A stretch of 64,000 nt of DNA from Burkholderiales bacterium (lineage in GTDB: Bacteria > Pseudomonadota > Gammaproteobacteria > Burkholderiales > Nitrosomonadaceae), in the NCBI GenBank assembly GCA_024235795.1, contig JACKLR010000002.1:1-64000 (forward strand), in the 5' to 3' direction. The notes under the pieces were generated by a model that saw only the letters and a list, made by a program, of their open reading frames with translations, searched no databases and was not told the DNA's origin. The number at the start of each line of letters is the position of its first letter. Positions within the stretch are counted from its first letter, which is position 1. Positions 44,666-53,039 of the stretch are shown here, one piece after another. Made by a program: the position numbers and the translations under genes.

Positions 44666-45475
44666 ATGACAACAGTGGATTCTGCTGTTAATCAATCTGC
44701 CATGAAGCCGGTGGCAAAAATCTGCGGCGAACCGTTAATGGAGATCCCGCAGGATCTTTATATCCCGCCAGATGCGCTGGAAGTATTTCTAGATACTTTT
44801 CAGGGGCCTCTTGATTTGCTGCTTTATCTGATACGCAAGCATAATCTGGACATCCTGGATATACCGATGGCGCAACTGACCCAGCAATATATGGCCTATG
44901 TTGAAATGATGGAGGTCGAGCAATTTGAATTGGCTGCTGAGTATTTACTGATGACGGCCTTATTGATCGAGATAAAATCACGCATGTTGTTGCCGTCGCC
45001 CGTTACCGAGGCTGAGGAAGAGAATGATCCGAGAGCCGAGCTAGTGCAGCGGTTACTTAAATATGAACAAATTAAACGGGCGGCCATGCAATTAAACGAG
45101 TTACCGCAAATAGACCGTGACTTTGCGCGTGCACAGGTATGGCTGGATCAGAGTGTGCCTGAGCAAATGCCTAATGTATCTGTGGATGATCTTCGTCAGG
45201 TTTGGCTTGCGTTACTGGCTAGGGCCAAAATAAACCGGCACCATCAGATCAATCGCGAGAAGCTTTCTGTACGCGCCTATATGAGTCAGATTTTGAGAAA
45301 TTTACATCAACGTGGGCAAGTTGCTTTTTATGACTTATTCAGTCCTTATGCGACGGTAACCGAGGTCATAGTTACATTTCTCGCGATACTGGAGCTTGCT
45401 AAAGAGACGCTGGTGGAAATCACACAACAGGAAGTGCTGGGAGCTATTTATGTCAGAACAGTCGATGCTGCATGA
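44666..45475 (+). CDS. scpA: Segregation and condensation protein ScpA
   Basis: The 269-residue kleisin-like protein starts at ATG 44666; GTG 44663 is equally possible. Residues around 38-60 (FQGPLDLLLYLIRKHNLDILDIP) are the family signature. It also has the AAEYLLMTALLIEIKSRMLLP segment. It bridges SMC heads with ScpB in chromosome condensation. It overlaps scpB by 26 bases. Confidence 0.95.
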   Translation: MTTVDSAVNQSAMKPVAKICGEPLMEIPQDLYIPPDALEVFLDTFQGPLDLLLYLIRKHNLDILDIPMAQLTQQYMAYVEMMEVEQFELAAEYLLMTALLIEIKSRMLLPSPVTEAEEENDPRAELVQRLLKYEQIKRAAMQLNELPQIDRDFARAQVWLDQSVPEQMPNVSVDDLRQVWLALLARAKINRHHQINREKLSVRAYMSQILRNLHQRGQVAFYDLFSPYATVTEVIVTFLAILELAKETLVEITQQEVLGAIYVRTVDAA

Positions 45476-46133
45476 TCAATTCGATTCAACTGATGAGCGT
45501 TCTGAATTGGCTACATCTAGCCTGGAAAAACCGGAAAAAATAAAGCGGATACTTGAAACGGCCTTGCTTACTTCACAAGAGCCACTATCGATCGCTGCGT
45601 TGAAGAAGTTATTTGACAATAAAGTGAATACAAAACAATTGTCAAAATTCCTTGAAGAACTACGGAACGACTGGATTGACAGGGGAGTTGAACTTGTTCA
45701 GGTAGCAAGTGGCTGGCGATTCCAGACTAAAATTGAAATGCTGCCATTCCTGAGTCGTCTTGATCCACCTAAAGTGCCACGTTATTCACGGGCGGTACTG
45801 GAGACGTTGGCAATTATTGCCTATCACCAGCCCGTAACACGTGGAGATATAGAAGAAATACGTGGAATAAACGTATCGTCGCCGATTCTAAAGACGTTGA
45901 CGGTGCGTGGTTGGATAGATCAGGTTGGTTATCGAAATGTACCTGGTAGACCGGCGTTGTTTGCAACAACACAAGATTTTCTGAATGATCTTGGATTGTG
46001 TTCACTGGACGAACTTCCGCCCCTGGAAGAATTAGGTTCATTGGTGGAAGCGGATGCGAGTACGAATACTTTGACTATAGCTGATGAGGATCCTGAGCCT
46101 AAATCAGCGTTACGTGATGACGAATCTGACTGA
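45450..46133 (+). CDS. scpB: Segregation and condensation protein ScpB
   Basis: The 227 residues from ATG 45450 have the winged-helix repeats of ScpB, with ALLTSQEPLS, the LETLAIIAYHQPVTRGDIEEIRG segment and GRPALFATT. It overlaps scpA by 26 bases, showing coupled translation. It dimerises and binds the ScpA-SMC complex. The C-terminal tail is acidic. Confidence 0.95.
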   Translation: MSEQSMLHDQFDSTDERSELATSSLEKPEKIKRILETALLTSQEPLSIAALKKLFDNKVNTKQLSKFLEELRNDWIDRGVELVQVASGWRFQTKIEMLPFLSRLDPPKVPRYSRAVLETLAIIAYHQPVTRGDIEEIRGINVSSPILKTLTVRGWIDQVGYRNVPGRPALFATTQDFLNDLGLCSLDELPPLEELGSLVEADASTNTLTIADEDPEPKSALRDDESD

Positions 46134-46142
46134 ATCGTTTTT

Positions 46143-46988
46143 TTAATCTATTATTCGCTTAATTTTTTTTACGGCACGTTGATTCTCTATGAGCGCCTTG
46201 CTTAGATGCGGTTTGATAATCTGTAACAAATGTACAAAGACTTTTGGGTTGCCTGCCAGTATCTGTCCGCTTTCCAGGTAAGTATCATTGCCTTCCAAAT
46301 CACCCACCAATCCGCCTGCTTCCTGAATTATCAGAGATCCAGCCGCCATGTCCCATGCCGCTAGGCCAATTTCCCAAAATCCGTCATACCGGCCGGCGGC
46401 TACATATGAGAGATCCAATGCGGCCGAACCGGGGCGGCGAATGCCGGCAACACGTGGAATAATGTCCTTAAACATTTCCAGATATGCTTCAACATGAGTC
46501 AGATCCCTGAACGGAATGCCGGTACCGATAAGGCAATCTTCCATGCGAGTACGTTTGCTGACGCGTATGCGTTGATTATTTAAATATGCACCGCCACCCC
46601 GGCTGGCGGTAAAAAGCTCATTGTTATTGGGATTATAAACAACAGCCTTGTTCAAAAAACCTTTATGCTTCAAAGCTATTGAAACCGAATATTGGGGGAT
46701 GCCATGCAAAAAATTAGTGGTTCCATCCAATGGATCGATAATCCATTGATATTCTGCTTTTTCAGTATTGCCGCTTATACCGCTTTCTTCGGCCAAAATG
46801 GCATGATCCGGATAAGCATCGCATAAAACTCCAATAATGGATTCTTCTGCGGCCTTATCAACCTCACTGACAAAATCACTACGGGATTTTTTGGTGATGT
46901 TTAGTAAATCCAGATTACGTGAAGCCTGATTAATGATATCGCCGGCGCGTCGTGCGGCCTTAACCGCAATGTTTAACATTGGGTGCAT
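46143..46988 (-). CDS. suhB: Inositol monophosphatase family protein SuhB
   Basis: The protein has 281 residues and begins MHPMLNIAVKAARRAG, the typical SuhB start. The metal site is in EVDKAAEE, the IIDPLDGTTNFLHG motif near residue 84 and the AWDMAAG segment near 214. SuhB hydrolyses inositol phosphate and also works with the transcription machinery in rRNA antitermination. It converges on scpB with a nine-base gap. Confidence 0.94.
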   Translation of the reverse strand: MHPMLNIAVKAARRAGDIINQASRNLDLLNITKKSRSDFVSEVDKAAEESIIGVLCDAYPDHAILAEESGISGNTEKAEYQWIIDPLDGTTNFLHGIPQYSVSIALKHKGFLNKAVVYNPNNNELFTASRGGGAYLNNQRIRVSKRTRMEDCLIGTGIPFRDLTHVEAYLEMFKDIIPRVAGIRRPGSAALDLSYVAAGRYDGFWEIGLAAWDMAAGSLIIQEAGGLVGDLEGNDTYLESGQILAGNPKVFVHLLQIIKPHLSKALIENQRAVKKIKRIID

Positions 46989-47270
46989 ATGCGTTCAAAG
47001 TTTTAAAGAAAGTAAAAAGCCGTAATTCTAATATGAAATGGGATTAAACGCGCGGTAATAGTCATTTTCATGCAGTTTTAAAAGTAAAAGGCAAAGTGGT
47101 ATTGCGTATTACCGATATGAGCGAGGTGTGCCTGTAATGACGAAGTCTTTGAATTCTTAATTTTTGTCCATTTTATCCGTAATCAAGAGAAACAATTCAT
47201 CTTATTTGGCTAACACGTCGGGTCTGTCAATTAATTCAGAATTTACGATGAATCCGCAAGAGGATAATAT
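46989..47270. other. Upstream region between suhB and pilT
   Basis: The 282-base gap between divergent genes should hold both promoters. No further gene is seen. A short frame ending at about 47140 is codon-like but lacks a start, so it is not called. Confidence 0.4.
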
Positions 47271-48311
47271 ATGAACATAGTAGAATTGCTCGCATTTGTA
47301 GTAAAAAATAAAGCTTCTGATTTGCATCTGTCGGCAGGTATGCCACCAATGATTCGTGTACATGGTGAAGTCAAACGCATTAATTTGCCGGAAATGGAAC
47401 ATGAAGAAGTACACAACATGGTGTACGACATCATGAATGACGGACAACGAAAATTTTATGAAGAAAACCTGGAATGCGACTTTTCTTTTGAAGTGCCTAA
47501 TCTTGCGCGTTTTCGTGTAAATGCATTTAATACTCAGCGTGGCGCAGCAACGGTCATGCGGACAATTCCATCAGAAGTATTGACGCTGGAAGATCTGAAA
47601 GCGCCCAAGATTTTTGTTGAAATTGCCAATCAACCGCGTGGTGTAGTGTTGGTTACCGGGCCAACGGGGTCAGGTAAATCTACGACGCTGGCGGCCATGA
47701 TCAATCATATTAACGAGAATGATTACGGCCATATTCTGACACTGGAAGATCCGATTGAATTTGTACATGAAAGTAAAAAATGCCTGATTAATCAGCGAGA
47801 AGTAGGGCGTGATACGCATAGTTTTGAGAAAGCATTGCGTTCTGCATTACGTGAAGATCCGGATATTATTCTGGTCGGTGAGTTGCGTGATTTAGAGACT
47901 ATACGTTTGGCGATGACAGCTGCGGAAACCGGCCATCTGGTTTTCGGTACCCTGCATACCAGTTCAGCAGCAAAAACAATTGACCGTATTATTGATGTGT
48001 TTCCGGCCGAAGAGAAGGAAATGATTCGAGCCATGTTATCTGAGTCATTAAGAGCGGTTATATCACAAACATTGCTTAAAACAAAAGATGGGAATGGCCG
48101 TGTTGCAGCGCATGAAATTATGATTGGCACACCGGCCATTCGCAATCTGATACGCGAAGCCAAAGTTGCTCAAATGTATTCAGCGATACAAACCGGACAA
48201 AGTGTGGGCATGCAAACACTGGATCAGAATCTGACTGATCTGGTAAAGCGTAATGTCGTTACAATGGCAGAAGCGCGTAACAAAGCGGCCAATAAAGATA
48301 ACTTCAAATAA
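47271..48311 (+). CDS. pilT: Type IV pilus retraction ATPase PilT
   Basis: This 346-residue ATPase has Walker A GPTGSGKST near residue 129, the Asp box DIILVGELRD and the C-terminal AIRNLIRE motif typical of PilT. It depolymerises pili for twitching motility and DNA uptake. AGAGGA precedes ATG 47271. It is followed by its paralogue pilU after 33 bases. Confidence 0.96.
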   Translation: MNIVELLAFVVKNKASDLHLSAGMPPMIRVHGEVKRINLPEMEHEEVHNMVYDIMNDGQRKFYEENLECDFSFEVPNLARFRVNAFNTQRGAATVMRTIPSEVLTLEDLKAPKIFVEIANQPRGVVLVTGPTGSGKSTTLAAMINHINENDYGHILTLEDPIEFVHESKKCLINQREVGRDTHSFEKALRSALREDPDIILVGELRDLETIRLAMTAAETGHLVFGTLHTSSAAKTIDRIIDVFPAEEKEMIRAMLSESLRAVISQTLLKTKDGNGRVAAHEIMIGTPAIRNLIREAKVAQMYSAIQTGQSVGMQTLDQNLTDLVKRNVVTMAEARNKAANKDNFK

Positions 48312-48344
48312 TTTTATCGCTTTTAATAATCACAGGATTCAGTA

Positions 48345-49484
48345 ATGGATAAAGCGCAAGCCACAAAATTTATGCATGATCTGTTGCGTTTGATGCTGAG
48401 TAAAAAAGCATCAGACTTGTTTATTACCTCTGGATTTCCACCAGCGTTAAAAGTGGATGGAAAAATGACGCCCGTCTCCCAGCAATCGTTATCGCCGCAG
48501 CATACAGAAGCATTGGCACATGCAATCATGAATGAGAAGCAGGCTGCAGAATTTGAACAGACCAAGGAATGTAATTTTGCCATTAATCCGACCGGAATCG
48601 GACGTTTCCGTGTCAATACATTTGTTCAGCAGCAACGGGTTGGCATCGTATTACGAACGATTACAACAAAAATTCCTGAATTTGACGATCTGGGACTGCC
48701 GCCCGTACTCAAGGAAGTTGTGATGAGCAAAAGAGGGTTGGTGGTCTTCGTAGGGGGTACCGGCTCAGGAAAATCGACATCGATGGCCGCGCTCATTGGC
48801 CATCGTAATAAGAATAGCTACGGCCATATTATTACGATTGAAGATCCAGTCGAGTATGTACATGAACACATTAACAGTGTGATAACGCAACGCGAGGTAG
48901 GTGTTGATACTGAATCCTGGGAAGCTGCTTTGAAAAATACATTGCGCCAGGCGCCGGATGTGATTCTGATCGGCGAGATCCGTGACCGGGAAACAATGGA
49001 ACATGCTATCGCATTTGCTGAAACAGGACATCTTTGCATGGGAACACTCCATGCAAACAGTGCAAACCAGGCGCTTGATCGGATTATTAATTTTTTTCCG
49101 GAAGAACGACGCGCGCAATTGTTAATGGATTTGTCCTTAAATTTAAGGGGTTTGATCGCGCAACGTCTGGTGCCTAAAAATGATGGAAAAGGACGTGTCG
49201 CCGCAATCGAGATCATGCTGAATTCACCATTGATCTCGGACCTGATCTTCAAAGGCGATGTGCATGAAATCAAGGAAATCATGAAGAAATCACGTGAACT
49301 CGGTATGCAAACTTTCGATATGGCCTTGTTTGAGTTATATGAATCAGGGCTTATCAGTTACGAAGATGCTTTAAGAAATGCGGATTCAATGAATGAATTG
49401 CGTTTACAGATCAAGCTGGAAGGAAAAGAAGCCAAAGGCGCAGACTTAACGGCAGGTATAGCGCATTTGGCCATACAAGATTAA
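48345..49484 (+). CDS. pilU: PilT paralogue PilU
   Basis: The 379-residue ATPase has Walker A GGTGSGKST near residue 137, the HVIL-type Asp box and a longer C-terminal end than PilT. The LNSPLISDLI segment replaces the AIRNLIRE motif of PilT, as in PilU. PilU supports retraction together with PilT. AGGA precedes ATG 48345. Adjacent genes suggest one operon. Confidence 0.95.
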   Translation: MDKAQATKFMHDLLRLMLSKKASDLFITSGFPPALKVDGKMTPVSQQSLSPQHTEALAHAIMNEKQAAEFEQTKECNFAINPTGIGRFRVNTFVQQQRVGIVLRTITTKIPEFDDLGLPPVLKEVVMSKRGLVVFVGGTGSGKSTSMAALIGHRNKNSYGHIITIEDPVEYVHEHINSVITQREVGVDTESWEAALKNTLRQAPDVILIGEIRDRETMEHAIAFAETGHLCMGTLHANSANQALDRIINFFPEERRAQLLMDLSLNLRGLIAQRLVPKNDGKGRVAAIEIMLNSPLISDLIFKGDVHEIKEIMKKSRELGMQTFDMALFELYESGLISYEDALRNADSMNELRLQIKLEGKEAKGADLTAGIAHLAIQD

Positions 49485-49522
49485 GATTGCCAGCATCGTC
49501 ATAAAAGTGCATAGTTTTTACT

Positions 49523-50233
49523 ATGCAATCTGAACAATTTAAGTGCGATCCAGTCGATTTTGTGGCGCAGCAGGGTGGCAGTTATGCATTTAAGCTGGGT
49601 ATTGATCTGGACGATTTGAAGCCAACAGAAATTTACAAATGGTTTTTTGCCGCTCTGCTTTATGGCGCACGTATTTCGGAAAAAATAGCCACGTATACCT
49701 GGCAGGTGTTTAATAAGCACACTGTCATGTCACCCGAGAAGATCATCAGCACAGGTTGGGATGGTTTGGTTGTATTGCTCGATGAGGGTGGGTATGTACG
49801 TTATGATTTCAAAACAGCCACTAAATTATTGTCTGTTAATCAGACATTGCTGAACGACTATGCCGGGAATTTGAATCTACTGCATGCTGCGGCTGAGGAT
49901 GCCCACGATTTGGAGCGGCGTTTGAGGATGTTAGGTAAAGGCATTGGTATCGTTACGGCACATATTTTTTTGCGGGAAATGCGCGGACTGTGGCCCAAGG
50001 CTATGCCGCCACTTTCCCCTTTGGCTTTCCAGGCAGCAAAGGCGTTGGGTTATTTGCCAAAAAATATCGTTAGCGAAGCGCAGGCGTTAAGCCTTCTACA
50101 ACAGTTGTGGCTCGAATATAAACAAAAAGCCGAACAGTTTTCCCATTTTGAATCAGCCCTGGTGCGTTATGGGTTGCATTTGCGGCATCAGCGTAAACGA
50201 ACTTTTCATAAACCCAGATTTTCCATTAGGTAA
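49523..50233 (+). CDS. Uncharacterised 236-residue protein with helix-hairpin-helix-like segment
   Basis: No family is recognised with confidence. The segment LGKGIGIVTAHIFLREMRGLWP (about 138-159) resembles a helix-hairpin-helix motif of DNA-repair glycosylases. The C-terminus is rich in Arg and Lys. It lacks the catalytic Lys/Asp arrangement I could identify as an HhH-GPD glycosylase. There is no clear ribosome site. It lies between pilU and the AmmeMemoRadiSam genes, 253 bases upstream of the latter. Confidence 0.7.
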   Translation: MQSEQFKCDPVDFVAQQGGSYAFKLGIDLDDLKPTEIYKWFFAALLYGARISEKIATYTWQVFNKHTVMSPEKIISTGWDGLVVLLDEGGYVRYDFKTATKLLSVNQTLLNDYAGNLNLLHAAAEDAHDLERRLRMLGKGIGIVTAHIFLREMRGLWPKAMPPLSPLAFQAAKALGYLPKNIVSEAQALSLLQQLWLEYKQKAEQFSHFESALVRYGLHLRHQRKRTFHKPRFSIR

Positions 50234-50486
50234 GTTTCTTTAATGGAAGCAATTAGATAAACTTGTTGAATATAAAATGATTTTTTTAAATTTGAGTGGT
50301 TTGAATCCGCAAGTTTTTCTTCCGGAAGATTTCGATAAAAGTTGTTTATTTGATTGTTTTTTTGTAATTAGAAAATTGCTAATGGAAAATCTCGGATAAA
50401 TGATTTTGACATACGGCAATCCGTCAACTTGATTCTGCCTAAATAATCCTTATATTCAAAATATATTCGATTGATGAGAAAGCCGT

Positions 50487-51284
50487 ATGATAAAAAATCG
50501 CACATCTTCCATTCGCGAGCCTGCCGTGGCGGGATTGTTTTATCCGGCTGATGCGCAACAGTTATCACAAGATATACAACAATTCATATCCGGCTCGGAG
50601 CAACACGAACTGATTCCCAAGGCGCTGATTGTTCCACATGCCGGGTATATCTATTCCGGGGCCATTGCGGCCTCAGCGTATCGCACGTTACTTTCGATGG
50701 CTGCTGCCATCAAACGTGTTATTTTATTAGGCCCTACACATCGTGTGGTAGTGCGAGGGCTGGCGCTGCCCAATGCAGCTTATTTCAGTACGCCGCTCGG
50801 AACAGTTGTAGTCGACAAAACAGCGATACAAGCCATTTCAGATCTACCTCAAGTGACTATCAGTTCTGAGGCGCATATGCTGGAGCATTCGCTTGAAGTG
50901 CAATTGCCCTTTTTACAGCATGTTTTGGATGATTTCAGCGTATTGCCACTGGCTGTTGGCGAAGCTTCGGCTGAAGAAGTGGCCGAGGTGCTCGATCGGG
51001 TTTGGGGTGGCAATGAGACAATCATAGTGGTGAGCTCCGATCTTTCGCATTATTTGCCCTATGCGTCGGCAAAGCAAGTAGATCGTGATACCGTGGAATC
51101 AATTTTGCAGTTAAAGCAACCCATAACGCATGATCATGCCTGTGGTGGTACGCCGATAAGTGGCCTGATTGTGGTAGCCCGGAGACACCATTTAAAACCA
51201 CAGTTACTGGATTTACGCAATTCAGGCGATACCGCGGGTTTGCATGATCGGGTTGTGGGATATGCCGCGATAGCATTTTGTTAA
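50487..51284 (+). CDS. MEMO1-family protein (AmmeMemoRadiSam system protein B)
   Basis: The 265-residue protein matches the MEMO family, related to non-haem iron dioxygenases. Family segments are REPAVAGLFYP near residue 8, VPHAGYIYSGAIAA near 47, GPTHRV near 83 and the VVSSDLSHYLP segment near 178. The histidines in H49, H85 and H187 are probable metal ligands. It is 17 bases before the AMMECR1 gene and, together with the radical SAM gene behind it, forms the known AmmeMemoRadiSam set. The product of the system is unknown. Confidence 0.92.
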   Translation: MIKNRTSSIREPAVAGLFYPADAQQLSQDIQQFISGSEQHELIPKALIVPHAGYIYSGAIAASAYRTLLSMAAAIKRVILLGPTHRVVVRGLALPNAAYFSTPLGTVVVDKTAIQAISDLPQVTISSEAHMLEHSLEVQLPFLQHVLDDFSVLPLAVGEASAEEVAEVLDRVWGGNETIIVVSSDLSHYLPYASAKQVDRDTVESILQLKQPITHDHACGGTPISGLIVVARRHHLKPQLLDLRNSGDTAGLHDRVVGYAAIAFC

Positions 51285-51301
51285 GTTGATTGAGTAATAT
51301 C

Positions 51302-51901
51302 ATGTATTCTGACGTAATACGCGATGAGAAAGGAAAAACACTACTGCAGATTGCGCGATTATCGATAGCGCGTGCTCTAAAGGTTGACGATCTTGAAACC
51401 GAATCAGTTGATACGACAGGAAAATGGCTTTCCGAACCGGGCGCCACGTTTATCACGTTGACGCAATACGATCGTTTGCGCGGATGTATCGGATCATTGC
51501 AAATGCATCAGACCCTGCTTGAAAATGTCCGCAACAATGCGGTATCGGCAGCTTTGCACGACAACCGGTTTTTGCCGGTAACAGCCGAAGAATTGGATTC
51601 AATCCGAGTCGAAGTCTCAGTGTTGTCAGCCTTGCAACCGATGGCATTCAGTAGCGAAGCGGATGCATTGGCGCAATTGCGGCCGGGTATCGATGGCGTC
51701 ATGTTTGAGTGGGGTGTTTACCGCAGCACATTTCTGCCGCAGGTATGGGAAAGCTTGCCGCAGCCGCGGGATTTTTTAGCGCAATTAAAATTAAAAGCCG
51801 GGCTGAATGCTGATTTCTGGAATGATACGATTCATTTGTCGCGATACACCGTGCAAAAATGGCGAGAAACGGATTATAGAGAGGAAAAGAGCAATGGATG
51901 A
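51302..51901 (+). CDS. AMMECR1-family protein (AmmeMemoRadiSam system protein A)
   Basis: The 199-residue product matches the AMMECR1 domain, with TLTQYDRLRGCIGSLQ near residue 53 (Cys in RGCIG), RFLPVTAEELD and the SVLSALQPM segment. An in-frame TTG at 51290 would add four residues. Eukaryotic AMMECR1 is linked to a human syndrome, but the bacterial role is not known. It overlaps the radical SAM gene by eight bases, so the three genes are one unit. Confidence 0.9.
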   Translation: MYSDVIRDEKGKTLLQIARLSIARALKVDDLETESVDTTGKWLSEPGATFITLTQYDRLRGCIGSLQMHQTLLENVRNNAVSAALHDNRFLPVTAEELDSIRVEVSVLSALQPMAFSSEADALAQLRPGIDGVMFEWGVYRSTFLPQVWESLPQPRDFLAQLKLKAGLNADFWNDTIHLSRYTVQKWRETDYREEKSNG

Positions 51902-53021
51902 ACCAATCAGTGCAACCGGGCAGTTTCCTGCGAAATACTGGCATATTTTGGATGACGGGCGCATACAATGCGATTTATGTCCGCGCGATTGCCGATTGCA
52001 TGACGGTCAGCGTGGCGCATGCTTTGTGAGGGGCCGCGTCGGAGATGAAATGGTATTGACTACCTATGGACGGTCTTCCGGTTTTTGTGTCGACCCGATC
52101 GAAAAGAAACCGCTTAATCATTTTTATCCAGGCAGCAGTATTCTTTCATTTGGTACCGCAGGGTGTAACCTGGCGTGTAAATTTTGCCAGAACTGGGATA
52201 TTTCCAAATCGCGCAGTTTTGACAAACTGGCCGCTCAAGCAAGTCCGGAAGAAATTGCCAATACAGCGGTGTCACTCGGTTGTAAAAGTATCGCGTTTAC
52301 CTATAATGACCCGGTGATTTTTGCCGAATATGCAATGGATGTCGCCGATGCCTGTCACGCAAAAAACATAAAAACTGTCGCCGTAACAGCGGGTTATATC
52401 CATGCAGAACCCCGGCGGGAATTTTTTGCCAAAATGGATGCAGCGAATGTGGATTTGAAAGCATTTACAGAGGCGTTCTATGTCAAGCAAACCGGTTCAC
52501 ACTTGCAACCGGTATTGGATACATTGAAATATCTCAAGCATGAAACCAGTGTATGGTTTGAGCTGACCACCTTACTGATACCTGGTCTCAATGATTCAGT
52601 GAATGAAATTGAAGCCATGAGTACATGGATTGTAAATGAACTTGGTGTGGATGTGCCGTTGCACTTCAGCGCATTTCATCCGGATTATAAAATGAACGAT
52701 ATTCCTGCAACGCCAAAGGAAACATTGATTAATGCACGGAAAGCGGCGATTGATGCAGGATTAAAATATGTCTATACCGGCAATGTGCACAATGTGACGG
52801 GCGATACGACCTATTGTCCGTCGTGCGAGCATGCTGTCATCGTGCGCGACTGGTATGAGATTGAAAGCTATCAATTGAGTGATGATGGTAGGTGCGCACA
52901 TTGCGGCGCTCAAATTGCCGGATGTTTTGATAAATTTGCGGGTAGTTTTGGGCGGCATCATATCCCTGTTGTGATTCAACATCGATCGCAATCCGCGCCC
53001 CACGTTTCAGCAGATACCTGA
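51894..53021 (+). CDS. amrS: AmmeMemoRadiSam system radical SAM enzyme
   Basis: From ATG 51894 the protein has 375 residues; GAGGAAAAG precedes it and it overlaps the AMMECR1 stop. The radical SAM motif is CNLACKFC (CxxxCxxC) near residue 90. An N-terminal zinc-like CxxC (CDLCPRDC near 29) and C-terminal CPSCEH and CAHCG motifs add two more cysteine pairs. The family is typed as AmrS in this three-gene system. The substrate is unknown. The next gene comEC starts 18 bases downstream. Confidence 0.9.
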   Translation: MDEPISATGQFPAKYWHILDDGRIQCDLCPRDCRLHDGQRGACFVRGRVGDEMVLTTYGRSSGFCVDPIEKKPLNHFYPGSSILSFGTAGCNLACKFCQNWDISKSRSFDKLAAQASPEEIANTAVSLGCKSIAFTYNDPVIFAEYAMDVADACHAKNIKTVAVTAGYIHAEPRREFFAKMDAANVDLKAFTEAFYVKQTGSHLQPVLDTLKYLKHETSVWFELTTLLIPGLNDSVNEIEAMSTWIVNELGVDVPLHFSAFHPDYKMNDIPATPKETLINARKAAIDAGLKYVYTGNVHNVTGDTTYCPSCEHAVIVRDWYEIESYQLSDDGRCAHCGAQIAGCFDKFAGSFGRHHIPVVIQHRSQSAPHVSADT

Positions 53022-53039
53022 TAAAGAATTAACCGGTCA

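Noticed and set aside
47000..47140. Codon-like stretch before pilT
   Set aside because: No start codon or ribosome site and only about 27 codons; probably chance.
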